Below are positions 36,032 to 45,091 of a DNA stretch of 64,000 nucleotides, in pieces. The position numbers were made by a program, and so were the translations under genes. The notes beneath the pieces are model-generated. The model was not told the DNA's origin and did not search any database. It saw nothing but the letters and a program-made list of their open reading frames with translations. This stretch comes from TMED14 sp002167805. GTDB lineage: Bacteria; Bacteroidota; Bacteroidia; Flavobacteriales; Schleiferiaceae. The DNA lies in assembly GCA_965655795.1 (NCBI GenBank), contig CBFHHY010000003.1, forward strand, positions 1 to 64,000. The letters run 5' to 3'. Position 1 is the first letter of the stretch. Every line of letters starts with the position of its first letter.

Positions 36032-38116
36032 ATGAATTTCATGAATATGAAAAAAAATTGCATTCTTTTAGCAATATTATTTTTGAATAGCTACCAAACA
36101 AGTCTAATAGCTCAAAATATTTTGCAGTGTGCTACTGATGAAAACATAGCAAATAAAGTAGCCCGAAATCCAGAATTAACGCAAAAATTAATGGATTCCG
36201 AAAATCTCATACAGGATTTCATTTTCAATACCTCTAGTGCGAATGCCGAACAAGTCCAAAAAATTCCAGTAGTAGTTCATATTATCTACTCCAACCAAAA
36301 TGATAACATCAGTGATGCCCAAGTTTTTGATGCAATTCAAATATTAAACGAAGATTCTAGAAGAACAAACTCTGATGCCTCAAATCTTCGAAGCATTTTT
36401 AGTTCTGTGGCAGCTGATATGGAAGTTGAATTTGTTCTTGCAAAAAAAGACCCCAATGGGTATTGTACAAATGGGATAACAAGAACTCAGAGTAATTTAA
36501 GTCTAAATGCCAATGATAATGTCAAGTCTATAATAAACTGGGATAACAAAAAATATATGAATATTTGGGTTGTCCGAAGTATTAATATTCCTGGATCATC
36601 TCTTGGGCCTGGTTCCATTATAAGAGGATATTCAGCATTCCCCTATAACAATATTCCAGCGACAGATGATGGCATTGTAATCAGGCACGCAAACTTTGGA
36701 AGTATAGGAACCTCTCAAGGAAGTCGATTTCGAACTCTTACTCATGAAGTTGGTCATTTTTTAAATTTGAAACACACATTTCAAAATGGATGCTCGGGGG
36801 GTGATAATTGTCCTGATACTCCTCCAGTTGCAAATTCAAATACCGGCTGTAATATTAATCAAAATTCATGCACATTTGAAAACCCAGACCTACCCGATAT
36901 GGTTGAAAATTATATGGATTACACAGATGATAATTGCAGAAACACTTTCACACTCAATCAAAAACAAAGGGCTAAAGCAGTCCTTAACATTTCCTACTTA
37001 AGAGGTAATTTAACTACTGCATCTAATCATATTATTACTGGAATCAGTCCTTCAGCATCCATTAATTGTATTCCAGTTGCAGACTTCACGGTGAGTAAAC
37101 AATTGATCTGTTCTGGAGAACAAATCCAAATAACTGAAAATTGTTCATTTGGGATCACCCCTAGCTTTCATTACACAATCTCCGATCAGAACAATGCAAA
37201 TCAACAGCATATTGTAAATGGGAGCCCATTAATAACATTAAATAACCCCGGAGTATATGATGTTAAATTAGAAATACAAAACTCATATGGTCAAAGCACA
37301 AAACAATATTCTAAACTCATAACAGTTAGACCCAATGGCGGCATCTCTTATTCTCCATTTTTTTCTGCGACAATGGAAAAGCCTATACCCAACGAAATCT
37401 GGGCGAGAATGGATAATGGTGATAATATAAAATGGGAACGAACATCTCAAGCATCTAAACAGGGTCTGTATTCCTATTACTTGGAGAACTTTAATATTCC
37501 TGCTGGCGTTGATGGAGACGCACTTGTTGCGGGACCCATTAAATTAAATAACCCGAATACACTCCAATTAAAGTTTAATCATGCATTTGCAAGAAAACAA
37601 TCAAACAATAGTGATAAGTTAAAAATATATACCAGCACAGATTGCGGGAAAAATTGGATTTTAAGAAAAGTGCTACCAACGTTTCAATTAGGTATTTCAA
37701 ATTTATATCCAAACAGCATTTATGTTCCATCAAGTAACGATTGGATGGAGACTACTATAAATTTGAATAGTCTTATTTCAGAAAATTCATTAATGATTAA
37801 GATTGAAATGTTTAGTGGAGGAGGTAATAATGTATATATTGATAATTTGAATCTTAGTTATTCCATAAATAAGACTGAATTATTGCCTAAACGGGTTGTT
37901 CAAGTTTACCCAAGTCCCAGTAATAATAACGCAATAATTAAGACAAATAATCCCGGAAAAATTTTAATTTTAAATGCTATTGGGGAAATAATATATAGCT
38001 ATGACAGCAAAACTGAGCCAATTATAATTGATGAATTATCTAATGGTTTGCATTATGTTATTTTCACGGACAACAATGGAGGGAAATATAGAGTTAAATG
38101 GGTTAATACAAATTAA
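36032..38116 (+). CDS. Secreted M43-type (cytophagalysin-like) metalloprotease with PKD and T9SS sorting domains
   Basis: A 694-residue secreted zinc protease. After a signal peptide (cleavage near SLIAQN) comes a pro-region (KIPVVVHIIY...) and then the zinc motif HEVGHFLNLKH (near residue 240), the extended HExxHxxxxxH of family M43. A downstream MDYTDDNC carries the family's Met-turn. Next come a PKD-like domain (about 346-433), a beta-sandwich with YIDNLNL (about 440-610) and a type A T9SS C-terminal domain starting VVQVYPSPSNN. The start could be ATG 36032, 36041 or 36047; the frame opens at 35921, but that reading starts inside the region of rplM and its promoter. Confidence 0.9.
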   Translation: MNFMNMKKNCILLAILFLNSYQTSLIAQNILQCATDENIANKVARNPELTQKLMDSENLIQDFIFNTSSANAEQVQKIPVVVHIIYSNQNDNISDAQVFDAIQILNEDSRRTNSDASNLRSIFSSVAADMEVEFVLAKKDPNGYCTNGITRTQSNLSLNANDNVKSIINWDNKKYMNIWVVRSINIPGSSLGPGSIIRGYSAFPYNNIPATDDGIVIRHANFGSIGTSQGSRFRTLTHEVGHFLNLKHTFQNGCSGGDNCPDTPPVANSNTGCNINQNSCTFENPDLPDMVENYMDYTDDNCRNTFTLNQKQRAKAVLNISYLRGNLTTASNHIITGISPSASINCIPVADFTVSKQLICSGEQIQITENCSFGITPSFHYTISDQNNANQQHIVNGSPLITLNNPGVYDVKLEIQNSYGQSTKQYSKLITVRPNGGISYSPFFSATMEKPIPNEIWARMDNGDNIKWERTSQASKQGLYSYYLENFNIPAGVDGDALVAGPIKLNNPNTLQLKFNHAFARKQSNNSDKLKIYTSTDCGKNWILRKVLPTFQLGISNLYPNSIYVPSSNDWMETTINLNSLISENSLMIKIEMFSGGGNNVYIDNLNLSYSINKTELLPKRVVQVYPSPSNNNAIIKTNNPGKILILNAIGEIIYSYDSKTEPIIIDELSNGLHYVIFTDNNGGKYRVKWVNTN

Positions 38117-39649
38117 CTAAGGCTCTGAGTCTTTCCTCACAAACTCTAATAAATAAGTATCTGGATTGGGTAATTGCATGATTAAATTAAATCGTTGAGG
38201 AAATTCCTCAATTGCAGGCATTAAGTATCTCCCTACAGAAGAATAGCCAAGCTGATCAATAATAACATGAGTAATGCCCAAATCTTCTAGACGGTGAATA
38301 AATTTTTCTGTCTCAATTATTGATGGGATCCTGGAGCTTTTTGTGGAGGAGTAGAGGTAAAACAAAGACGGCTTAACAGTGCAAACAATGGAATTTTCAG
38401 GGATACTTGATTTAACATATCTACTCATATTAAAATAGTTAGAATATTCAAGAGGCAAATTAGATTTACTTTCCGATCTCATTATCGCTAATTGAGTTAA
38501 TGGAAGAAAACAGACTAACATTATTAAATAGCTAGAATTCATGCGAATTTGACCTAGATATTTTCTTTGAATAAAATTCATTGAATTACTTAGTCCGACT
38601 ACCATAGCCAAAAACAAAAAAGGCATCAGCGGGAGCATAAATCTAACACCAAACCAAACCGATGGCCATAAAAGCAAAATTGAAACAGAGGAAGTTAAAT
38701 ACCCCAGCCACATCATTCTAAGCCTAGGCATTTTTATAGTACCAATAAAAATAAAAAAGATCAATATAAGGCCATAAATAAAATAACCCTTAGGTTCCTC
38801 TGAACTGTATACAATATCAAAATTTGGAAACAATCCATTAGGTATTTCCTGATTCACATACCTAAAAAGGTTATTGGAAATTCTATCTAACCAACCAGAA
38901 AAATTTAACAAACCTTCCTCAGGTCGGTAGGGATTAACTTGAACTATTTGTGTTAAATAAGAATTTCCTCCAAGTTTTACACCTCTATAAAACCATGGAA
39001 CAGATAAGCCCAAAAAGCTTAAAACAAAAACGAACGCCCCAGACCATTTTTTTTCAAAAATCATAAACAAACAAACCCCAATGATAAGGGCTATCCCTGC
39101 AGTTCTTATATGATAAGATATAGCGCATAAAACAATCATAAACCAAAACCATTTCGACCTCCAAAAAAGATTACCCTGATCATTCCATTTTATTAAACAA
39201 GTCAGAGATGAAAGCGAAAAAAATAAAAATGGAATTTCGCTCATCAAGATCATTGAAGATCTTAGTATGTGGGCATTAATAATTGTAAAAATTATAGCTA
39301 AAACGGAAAGGCTTTTGCTAACTGCCATTCTCTCAAAAATCCTTTGAAGCATTAATAGAGAGAAGAAAAAAAATAATCCATTGATGATTTTCAAAAAAAC
39401 AAAATCATCAGAAAAATTCATAAATACTGAAAGTATTATTGGGTATCCTGGAGGGAAATGATTCGCAGGGTTCGCATTTGGTAGATGTATATCCGTGTAA
39501 CCCAAACCACTACTAATTGACTTACCCAGAATATAGTATCCCGCATTATCTCCACCTACATCGATTTTTGTATCAAAAACAGCGATATAGATAACCAGAA
39601 ACCCTAGTAGAATCCATATATCTGATATTTTAAAAAGGTTTTTGATCAT
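38117..39649 (-). CDS. Polytopic membrane glycosyltransferase, GT39/ArnT-like
   Basis: A 510-residue protein with about ten to twelve membrane helices. The first extracytoplasmic loop has an acidic DxxGGDNAGYY segment and HFPPGYPI, as in the GT39/ArnT (GT-C fold) enzymes that transfer sugars from lipid-linked donors. The sugar and acceptor are unknown. Its stop codon abuts that of the convergent metalloprotease gene with no spacer (TAACTA). Confidence 0.75.
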   Translation of the reverse strand: MIKNLFKISDIWILLGFLVIYIAVFDTKIDVGGDNAGYYILGKSISSGLGYTDIHLPNANPANHFPPGYPIILSVFMNFSDDFVFLKIINGLFFFFSLLMLQRIFERMAVSKSLSVLAIIFTIINAHILRSSMILMSEIPFLFFSLSSLTCLIKWNDQGNLFWRSKWFWFMIVLCAISYHIRTAGIALIIGVCLFMIFEKKWSGAFVFVLSFLGLSVPWFYRGVKLGGNSYLTQIVQVNPYRPEEGLLNFSGWLDRISNNLFRYVNQEIPNGLFPNFDIVYSSEEPKGYFIYGLILIFFIFIGTIKMPRLRMMWLGYLTSSVSILLLWPSVWFGVRFMLPLMPFLFLAMVVGLSNSMNFIQRKYLGQIRMNSSYLIMLVCFLPLTQLAIMRSESKSNLPLEYSNYFNMSRYVKSSIPENSIVCTVKPSLFYLYSSTKSSRIPSIIETEKFIHRLEDLGITHVIIDQLGYSSVGRYLMPAIEEFPQRFNLIMQLPNPDTYLLEFVRKDSEP

Positions 39650-39707
39650 AATGTGAAATTAGCCGTTTTTTCTCACGTTCCAAGATTATAAAGTGATTAA
39701 AAAAGTA

Positions 39708-39750
39708 AAATATATTAAATCCTACTAATTTAGTAGGATTTAATATATTT
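39708..39750. promoter_or_regulatory. 43-bp perfect palindrome (operator) over the cysC promoter
   Basis: Two perfect 21-base inverted arms (39708-39728 and 39730-39750) surround a single T. The core is CCTACTAA-T-TTAGTAGG. The right arm runs into the -7 element. The placement is that of a repressor site for a dimeric regulator. The CCTACTAA core recalls sites of Rrf2/CymR-type sulfur regulators, but that link is from memory. Confidence 0.75.
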
Positions 39751-39751
39751 G
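39744..39751 (+). promoter_or_regulatory. Promoter -7 element of cysC-cysD-cysN
   Basis: TATATTTG followed by C is an exact TAnnTTTG(C) match. It overlaps the right arm of the palindrome and lies 39 bases upstream of the cysC ATG. Confidence 0.6.
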
Positions 39752-39790
39752 CAACCCCTCAGAGATAATAGCTTAATTGATTATTAAATA

Positions 39791-40381
39791 ATGAATCAGA
39801 ATATTTTTAAACAGAATTATAAAATTAATAGACTCGATAGAGAGAAATTATTGGATCAAAAAGGATTGGTTTTATGGTTCACCGGTTTAAGCGGAAGCGG
39901 AAAAAGCACTTTGGCAAATTCCGTAGAAATTTTTCTTCATAAAAAGAAAAAACATACGTTATTACTTGATGGAGACAACCTAAGACATGGACTCAGCAAC
40001 GATTTAACTTTTAGTCCCGAAGATCGAAAAGAAAATATCAGAAGAGTTTCTCATGTAGCAAATCTCGTGGCTGACTCCGGACTTATTGTTCTTTCGGCAT
40101 TTGTGAGTCCTTTTAAATCTGATAGAGAAGAAGCTTCTCGAATAATAGGTAAAAATAGATTTATCGAAATCTATGTCGAATGTCCACTGAGCGTATGCGA
40201 GTCCCGTGATATCAAAGGATTATATTTAAAAGCCCGAGAAGGAATTATTTCAGATTTTACCGGAGTGACGTCTCCATTTGAAACTCCAGAATTCCCATCA
40301 ATTACTGTGAATACTGAAACCACTAATATTGAGAATTGTACCAAAAAAATTATATCATATTTATCAAAAAATCATGCTTAA
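39791..40381 (+). CDS. cysC: Adenylylsulfate (APS) kinase
   Basis: Phosphorylates APS to PAPS. It has the P-loop GLSGSGKSTLAN (about residues 35-46), the DGDNLRHGLSNDLTFS nucleotide/APS motif and FVSPFKSDREEAS. 196 residues is typical for a stand-alone CysC. It is first in the sulfate-activation operon, and its last 8 bases overlap the cysD start. Confidence 0.96.
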   Translation: MNQNIFKQNYKINRLDREKLLDQKGLVLWFTGLSGSGKSTLANSVEIFLHKKKKHTLLLDGDNLRHGLSNDLTFSPEDRKENIRRVSHVANLVADSGLIVLSAFVSPFKSDREEASRIIGKNRFIEIYVECPLSVCESRDIKGLYLKAREGIISDFTGVTSPFETPEFPSITVNTETTNIENCTKKIISYLSKNHA

Positions 40382-41267
40382 CCACCTTGACGAATTAGAA
40401 TCAGAAGGAATTTATGTAATTAGAGAGGTATATGCTCAATTTGAAAACCCAGGGATTCTTTTTTCTGGGGGCAAGGACTCTATTGTAATGAGTCATTTAG
40501 CTAAAAAGGCATTCTTTCCAGCCAATATACCTTTCCCACTGGTTCATATTGATACTGGACACAACTTCCCAGAAGCAATTAAATTCCGAGACGCATTCGT
40601 TAAAAAAATGAATACACAATTAATTATTGGACTAGTTCAAGATTCGATCAATAAAGGAAGTGTAAAAGAAGAATTAGGGTCCATGGGAAATAGAAACCGT
40701 CTTCAAACAACAACCCTACTTGAAACAATAGAACTAAATAAGTTTGACTGTTTAATGGGTGGAGCACGAAGAGATGAAGAAAAAGCACGAGCGAAAGAAC
40801 GGTTTTTCAGTCATCGAGATGATTTTGGGCAGTGGGATCCAAAAAATCAAAGACCTGAACTCTGGAATCTCTTCAATGGAAAAAAATTGCAAGGAGAGCA
40901 TTTTAGAGTTTTCCCAATTTCTAATTGGACCGAAATGGATATATGGCATTATATCCGACGTGAAAAAATTGAATTACCGGAACTTTATTTTGCAAAAAAA
41001 AGAAAAGTGATTTGGCGCAACGACTCTTGGTTGCCCGTTAGTTCATTTATCAACTTAAAATCCACAGAGGTCCCTCAGGAAAAAATGGTGAGATTCCGAA
41101 CTCTGGGAGACATCACAATTACTGGTGGAATAGAGTCAGAGGCAACAAAACTTAATGATGTTATACACGAAATAGAAACATCAAGACATACCGAGCGTGG
41201 AAATCGAGAGGATGATAAGCGCAGCGAAAACTCTATGGAGGAGAGAAAAAAAGAAGGGTATTTTTAA
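40374..41267 (+). CDS. cysD: Sulfate adenylyltransferase subunit 2
   Basis: The ATP-pyrophosphatase subunit that makes APS from sulfate and ATP together with CysN. It has the SGGKDS P-loop near residue 32, VHIDTGHNFPEA and the GGARRDEEKARAKERFFS segment, all typical of CysD. I use the ATG at 40374 (297 residues). The longer reading to 40329 runs within cysC in another frame. Confidence 0.97.
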   Translation: MLNHLDELESEGIYVIREVYAQFENPGILFSGGKDSIVMSHLAKKAFFPANIPFPLVHIDTGHNFPEAIKFRDAFVKKMNTQLIIGLVQDSINKGSVKEELGSMGNRNRLQTTTLLETIELNKFDCLMGGARRDEEKARAKERFFSHRDDFGQWDPKNQRPELWNLFNGKKLQGEHFRVFPISNWTEMDIWHYIRREKIELPELYFAKKRKVIWRNDSWLPVSSFINLKSTEVPQEKMVRFRTLGDITITGGIESEATKLNDVIHEIETSRHTERGNREDDKRSENSMEERKKEGYF

Positions 41268-41300
41268 ATTTAATATCAATAAAAACTTCACATATCAATT

Positions 41301-42539
41301 ATGAATTTATTAAGATTTACTACTGCTGGATCAGTAGATGATGGAAAATCAACACTTATAGGTCGTCTCCTTTTCGACTCAAAAAGTGTATTTATTGATC
41401 AAATGGAATCTGTGGAAAAAACTAGCCACCGTAAAGGCTTAGATACAATTGATTTCAGCTTATTGACTGATGGCTTGAAAGATGAAAGAGAGCAGGGAAT
41501 TACAATTGATGTTGCATACCGATATTTTTCAACTCCGAAAAGAAAATTCATTATAGCTGATACACCTGGCCATATTCAATACACTAGAAATATGGTCACC
41601 GGGGCTTCAACGGCAGATGCTGCGCTAATAATTATCGATGCTCGTCATGGAGTAGTTGAACAAACAAGAAGACATAGTTTTATTGCAGGGCTTCTGGGTA
41701 TACCTTCACTACTGGTATGTATCAATAAAATGGACTTAGTTGACTTTGAAAAAAAGATATTTGATAACGTTGTTTCCGACTTTAAAAAGATTATGGATTC
41801 ATCAAATATAGAATCAGTTAATTTTATACCAATATCAGCGCTTTTAGGAGATAATGTTGTTGAAAAAAGTGAAAATATGTCCTGGTATAAAGGGCACACA
41901 CTACTTAACCATTTAGAAACCATCGAAATTGATGATTCAAGGTATTTACAAGAATTCCGAATGCCCATTCAATCAGTAATAAGACCGCATTTAGACAAAT
42001 ACCATGATTACAGAGGTTATAGTGGAAGGGTCTCCTCAGGCACAATTTCTCAAGGTGACACAATAGTAGCTCTTCCATCACAAAATTCAAGTACAGTTAA
42101 ATCAATTTATTGTGGAGATGTTTTAATAAATAAGGCTTACTATGGCCAAAGTATAGCTATCGAACTAAATGATGACATAGATATAAGTCGAGGAGACACC
42201 CTTGCGAATAAAAATTCACTAAACATTGAAACCATTTTTGATGCAACGATTTGTTGGCTAGATAATGAAAGACAAAGGCAAGGTTCAAAATACTCGTTGC
42301 GACAAGGTACAAATGAAGTAAAATGCATGATCCAAGAAGTTAGCGGTGTTTTGAATATTCATTCCCTGGATTTCGAGCCATCAAATGATGGACTCGTCCC
42401 AAATGGGATAGGAAAAGTAAGAATTAAAACCACCAAAAGCATCGTTTATGATTCCTACACTAAAAATAGAGTAACAGGATCTTTTATCCTCATCGATGAA
42501 ACCTCAGGATCAACAGTAGCTGCAGGTATGATCTCTTAA
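41301..42539 (+). CDS. cysN: Sulfate adenylyltransferase subunit 1 (GTPase)
   Basis: The GTP-driven regulatory subunit of ATP sulfurylase. It has an EF-Tu-like G domain with GSVDDGKSTLIGRLL (G1), DTPGH (G3) and NKMDL (G4), then the beta-barrel domains. 412 residues; no fused CysC domain, consistent with a separate cysC gene. It starts 33 bases after cysD. Confidence 0.97.
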   Translation: MNLLRFTTAGSVDDGKSTLIGRLLFDSKSVFIDQMESVEKTSHRKGLDTIDFSLLTDGLKDEREQGITIDVAYRYFSTPKRKFIIADTPGHIQYTRNMVTGASTADAALIIIDARHGVVEQTRRHSFIAGLLGIPSLLVCINKMDLVDFEKKIFDNVVSDFKKIMDSSNIESVNFIPISALLGDNVVEKSENMSWYKGHTLLNHLETIEIDDSRYLQEFRMPIQSVIRPHLDKYHDYRGYSGRVSSGTISQGDTIVALPSQNSSTVKSIYCGDVLINKAYYGQSIAIELNDDIDISRGDTLANKNSLNIETIFDATICWLDNERQRQGSKYSLRQGTNEVKCMIQEVSGVLNIHSLDFEPSNDGLVPNGIGKVRIKTTKSIVYDSYTKNRVTGSFILIDETSGSTVAAGMIS

Positions 42540-42608
42540 ATTTAAGATTATCAATAAAGATGGAATCTAGTATTAACTTTAAGAAGAATATCTTTTTTAT
42601 CATTAACA

Positions 42609-43622
42609 ATGTTCAGTAAGCAAGTAGAATTTCTTAAACTTATTCAGCAGAGAATTCCTGAGCATATTAATGCGGTTGAAACTTTAAGTGTTGTTTTAGG
42701 TATTGGAAATGACTCCACATACCGACGCCTTCGGGGAGAAACAGCTCTAACTTATGAAGAAGCGTTTAAGTTAGCTGACCATTTTGGACTTTCTCTAGAT
42801 AGCGCGGGGATAGATGCCTTAAAGCGAGTAGATTTTGATGCAGGAATCCCCATAAATAATCTCGAAGATTATCAAGCACATTCAAACCGAATAATGGACA
42901 GGATGTTACGTTTTGAAAATTATGGAGAAAATGCCCATATGTTCTATTTTGCTCTAGATTTTCCATTATTTTATATTTACAACTCTCCATCACTTTTGAA
43001 GCTAAAATCTTATGTTTGGGGCAGGAATATCCTGGGCTTACCTGAAATGGCAGCCGTCACTTTTGATGAGTTTATAATTCCTGAAGAAAAACTGAAAAAA
43101 GATTTGGAGGTAATTAGAAGTTACTCGAGAATACCATCGACTGAAATCTGGACTAACTCTAGCTATGTAGCCACTTTAAAACAACTACAATATTGTTGGG
43201 AGACAGGTATGATAAATAAAGAAAAAGATGCTCTAGATATACTTAATGAACTCGAAGATATTTTAGAAATTATGCGAGTTCAATCAGACTATGGGAAAAA
43301 AATCAATCCAGTAACAAAAGAACCATCTGGCGCCAGGTTTAACTGGTACATCAGCGATTTATCTGTTGGGAATAATGCCGTTCATATAACTGGACAAAAT
43401 AATTCTCATACATTTTTGAGCTTTAATACTTTCAATTTTATTGAAACAAGTAATGCTGCTTTTAATATCCAAACAAAGAATTGGCTTGATAACTTTCTAA
43501 AAAGGTCAGAACTCGTAGGAGCTGTTGGACAAGGCAAACGTGATCGATATCTGAAAAAATTAACTGATCAAATTGAATCTATCCGTAGCACTATCGTGAG
43601 AAAAGAAGAGACCTTGCTTTAA
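42609..43622 (+). CDS. HTH-domain protein of unknown function
   Basis: A 337-residue protein. The first 65 residues form a helix-turn-helix of the BetR/XRE kind (GNDSTYRRLRGETALTYEEAFKLADHFG). The remaining 270 residues are soluble, helix-rich and match no family I recognise. Similar proteins recur in Bacteroidota as unnamed paralogues. It lies 69 bases after cysN on the same strand, so it could be part of the sulfur operon or a neighbour. A role in binding the upstream palindrome is only a guess. Confidence 0.7.
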   Translation: MFSKQVEFLKLIQQRIPEHINAVETLSVVLGIGNDSTYRRLRGETALTYEEAFKLADHFGLSLDSAGIDALKRVDFDAGIPINNLEDYQAHSNRIMDRMLRFENYGENAHMFYFALDFPLFYIYNSPSLLKLKSYVWGRNILGLPEMAAVTFDEFIIPEEKLKKDLEVIRSYSRIPSTEIWTNSSYVATLKQLQYCWETGMINKEKDALDILNELEDILEIMRVQSDYGKKINPVTKEPSGARFNWYISDLSVGNNAVHITGQNNSHTFLSFNTFNFIETSNAAFNIQTKNWLDNFLKRSELVGAVGQGKRDRYLKKLTDQIESIRSTIVRKEETLL

Positions 43623-43655
43623 AATTGTAGATTGAATTTTTAAATCTATTCATTT

Positions 43656-44090
43656 TTACTTTTTTCTGAAAATAAAGTCCAGTGAGAACCTGCCATTACC
43701 AAAAGTTATAATCAAGATTGTGCAAAACAGGTATAATTGAGCAGTATCCATTTCAAAAAGAAAAAGTGTGTCATGTTTTATAAAAGCAGCTACAATCATT
43801 ATGATTGCAACAATTATCCCTCCGATGCGGCCTAGAAGTCCAAGAGCTATAAGAATTCCACCAATCACCTCTCCCCATCCCGCAAGAATTGCCAAAAAAT
43901 CTGGGAAATACCAATCAGCTTTGGTTAAGCTATCAATAAATTTTTGAGAAACAGGAAACTCTTTTACTTTTCCTAACCCCGCATCTATTGCCATGGTATA
44001 TCCTACGTGAAAACGAAACAGAAAAAAAATAAATTCTTGAATAAATCCTTTGCCAACAGGTAAAACTCGGGGGAATAATAGATTTTTCAT
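43656..44090 (-). CDS. DoxX-family membrane protein
   Basis: A 144-residue protein with four membrane helices and the family's GWGEVIGGILIALGLLGR segment. DoxX proteins are linked to quinone or thiol redox systems, but the role here is unknown. The ATG at 44090 is 2 bases after the stop of the aminotransferase gene; the longer reading would overlap it by 16 bases. Confidence 0.85.
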   Translation of the reverse strand: MKNLLFPRVLPVGKGFIQEFIFFLFRFHVGYTMAIDAGLGKVKEFPVSQKFIDSLTKADWYFPDFLAILAGWGEVIGGILIALGLLGRIGGIIVAIIMIVAAFIKHDTLFLFEMDTAQLYLFCTILIITFGNGRFSLDFIFRKK

Positions 44091-44092
44091 AA

Positions 44093-44992
44093 TTAAAATT
44101 GAGTACAATAATCGATTGCTAACTTTTGAAATGAAGCAGATAAAGTTGAAGTAATATTATTTTTTCTACGATCAATTATCTTGCGCCCATCTACTTCATA
44201 AATAGGGGTCAGTTCGCCCATTGAGCCCGTTCCAAAAGCTTCATCAGATGAATACAGCTCTGTCAAGCTAATATTTCTCTCTTGAACAACAATACCTAGA
44301 TCTTTTGCAATTTCAATAATTAATGCCCTAGTTATACCGTGAAGGCAAGCGTCAGGTAATGGTGTGATAAGAATATTATCCTTTACCAAAAAAATATTGG
44401 TGCCATTCATCTCCGCAATGAAACCATAATTATCTAACATTAAAGCATCATCAGCATTTGCGTGATTTGCCTGAATCTTAGCAAGAATATTGTTTATCAA
44501 ATTATTATGATGAATTTTTGAATCTAAATTCATGGGGCTATTCCTACGAATAGTTGAAGTAATAATTTTTATACCCTTATCATTATCATAAACCGGAGGC
44601 TTCCATTCTGCTAAAACAATTAATGTAGATCCTGAAGTATTCAGTCTTGGATCCATTCCTGATGTTATTTTTTCACCTCTAGTGAGAGTTAACCTGATAT
44701 GAACCTGGTCTTTCATTTCATTTGATCGTAAAGTCGCAAAAATTGCATTTTTTATAAAATCCCTTGTCGGCACATCTGAAAAAGCCATTGCCCTAGCTGA
44801 GTCCTCTAATCTATCAAGGTGGCGATCTAAGCAAAAGACTCCTTGGGAATAAACTCGAATTCCTTCCCAAACCGCATCTCCCCCTTGAACTGATGAGTCA
44901 AATACTGAGATCATCGCATTTTTCCGATCCACCAATTTATCTTTTACCCATACCTTAATTGAAGCATTTCGGTCGTCATATTTTTGTAGCAT
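44093..44992 (-). CDS. Class IV (branched-chain-type) aminotransferase
   Basis: A 299-residue PLP enzyme of the IlvE/D-amino-acid transaminase fold. Fold signatures are VFDSSVQGGDAVWEGIRVY and RLEDSAR in the N-terminal half. SKIHHNNLINN carries the probable PLP lysine, and FIAEMNGTNIFLV and GITRALIIEIA follow. The wording is closer to a group named branched-chain-aminotransferase-like than to IlvE proper. The substrate is not known. Next upstream on the same strand is a sulfotransferase-like gene 99 bases away; I recall plant proteins that fuse the two. Confidence 0.88.
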   Translation of the reverse strand: MLQKYDDRNASIKVWVKDKLVDRKNAMISVFDSSVQGGDAVWEGIRVYSQGVFCLDRHLDRLEDSARAMAFSDVPTRDFIKNAIFATLRSNEMKDQVHIRLTLTRGEKITSGMDPRLNTSGSTLIVLAEWKPPVYDNDKGIKIITSTIRRNSPMNLDSKIHHNNLINNILAKIQANHANADDALMLDNYGFIAEMNGTNIFLVKDNILITPLPDACLHGITRALIIEIAKDLGIVVQERNISLTELYSSDEAFGTGSMGELTPIYEVDGRKIIDRRKNNITSTLSASFQKLAIDYCTQF

Positions 44993-45091
44993 AAAATATA
45001 TTTAATTCATAAAATTACTAGATACGGAGTTCAACATAATCCCGATATTTTTTGTGACATCAAAATTATATATAATTAGTTTTCTTTCAGT

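Noticed and set aside
41645..41968. 107-residue minus-strand frame inside cysN
   Set aside because: Antisense shadow; cysN has all GTPase motifs.
43626..43655. Weak hairpin AGATT/AATCT after the HTH gene
   Set aside because: The stem is short and AT-only; it cannot be told from chance.
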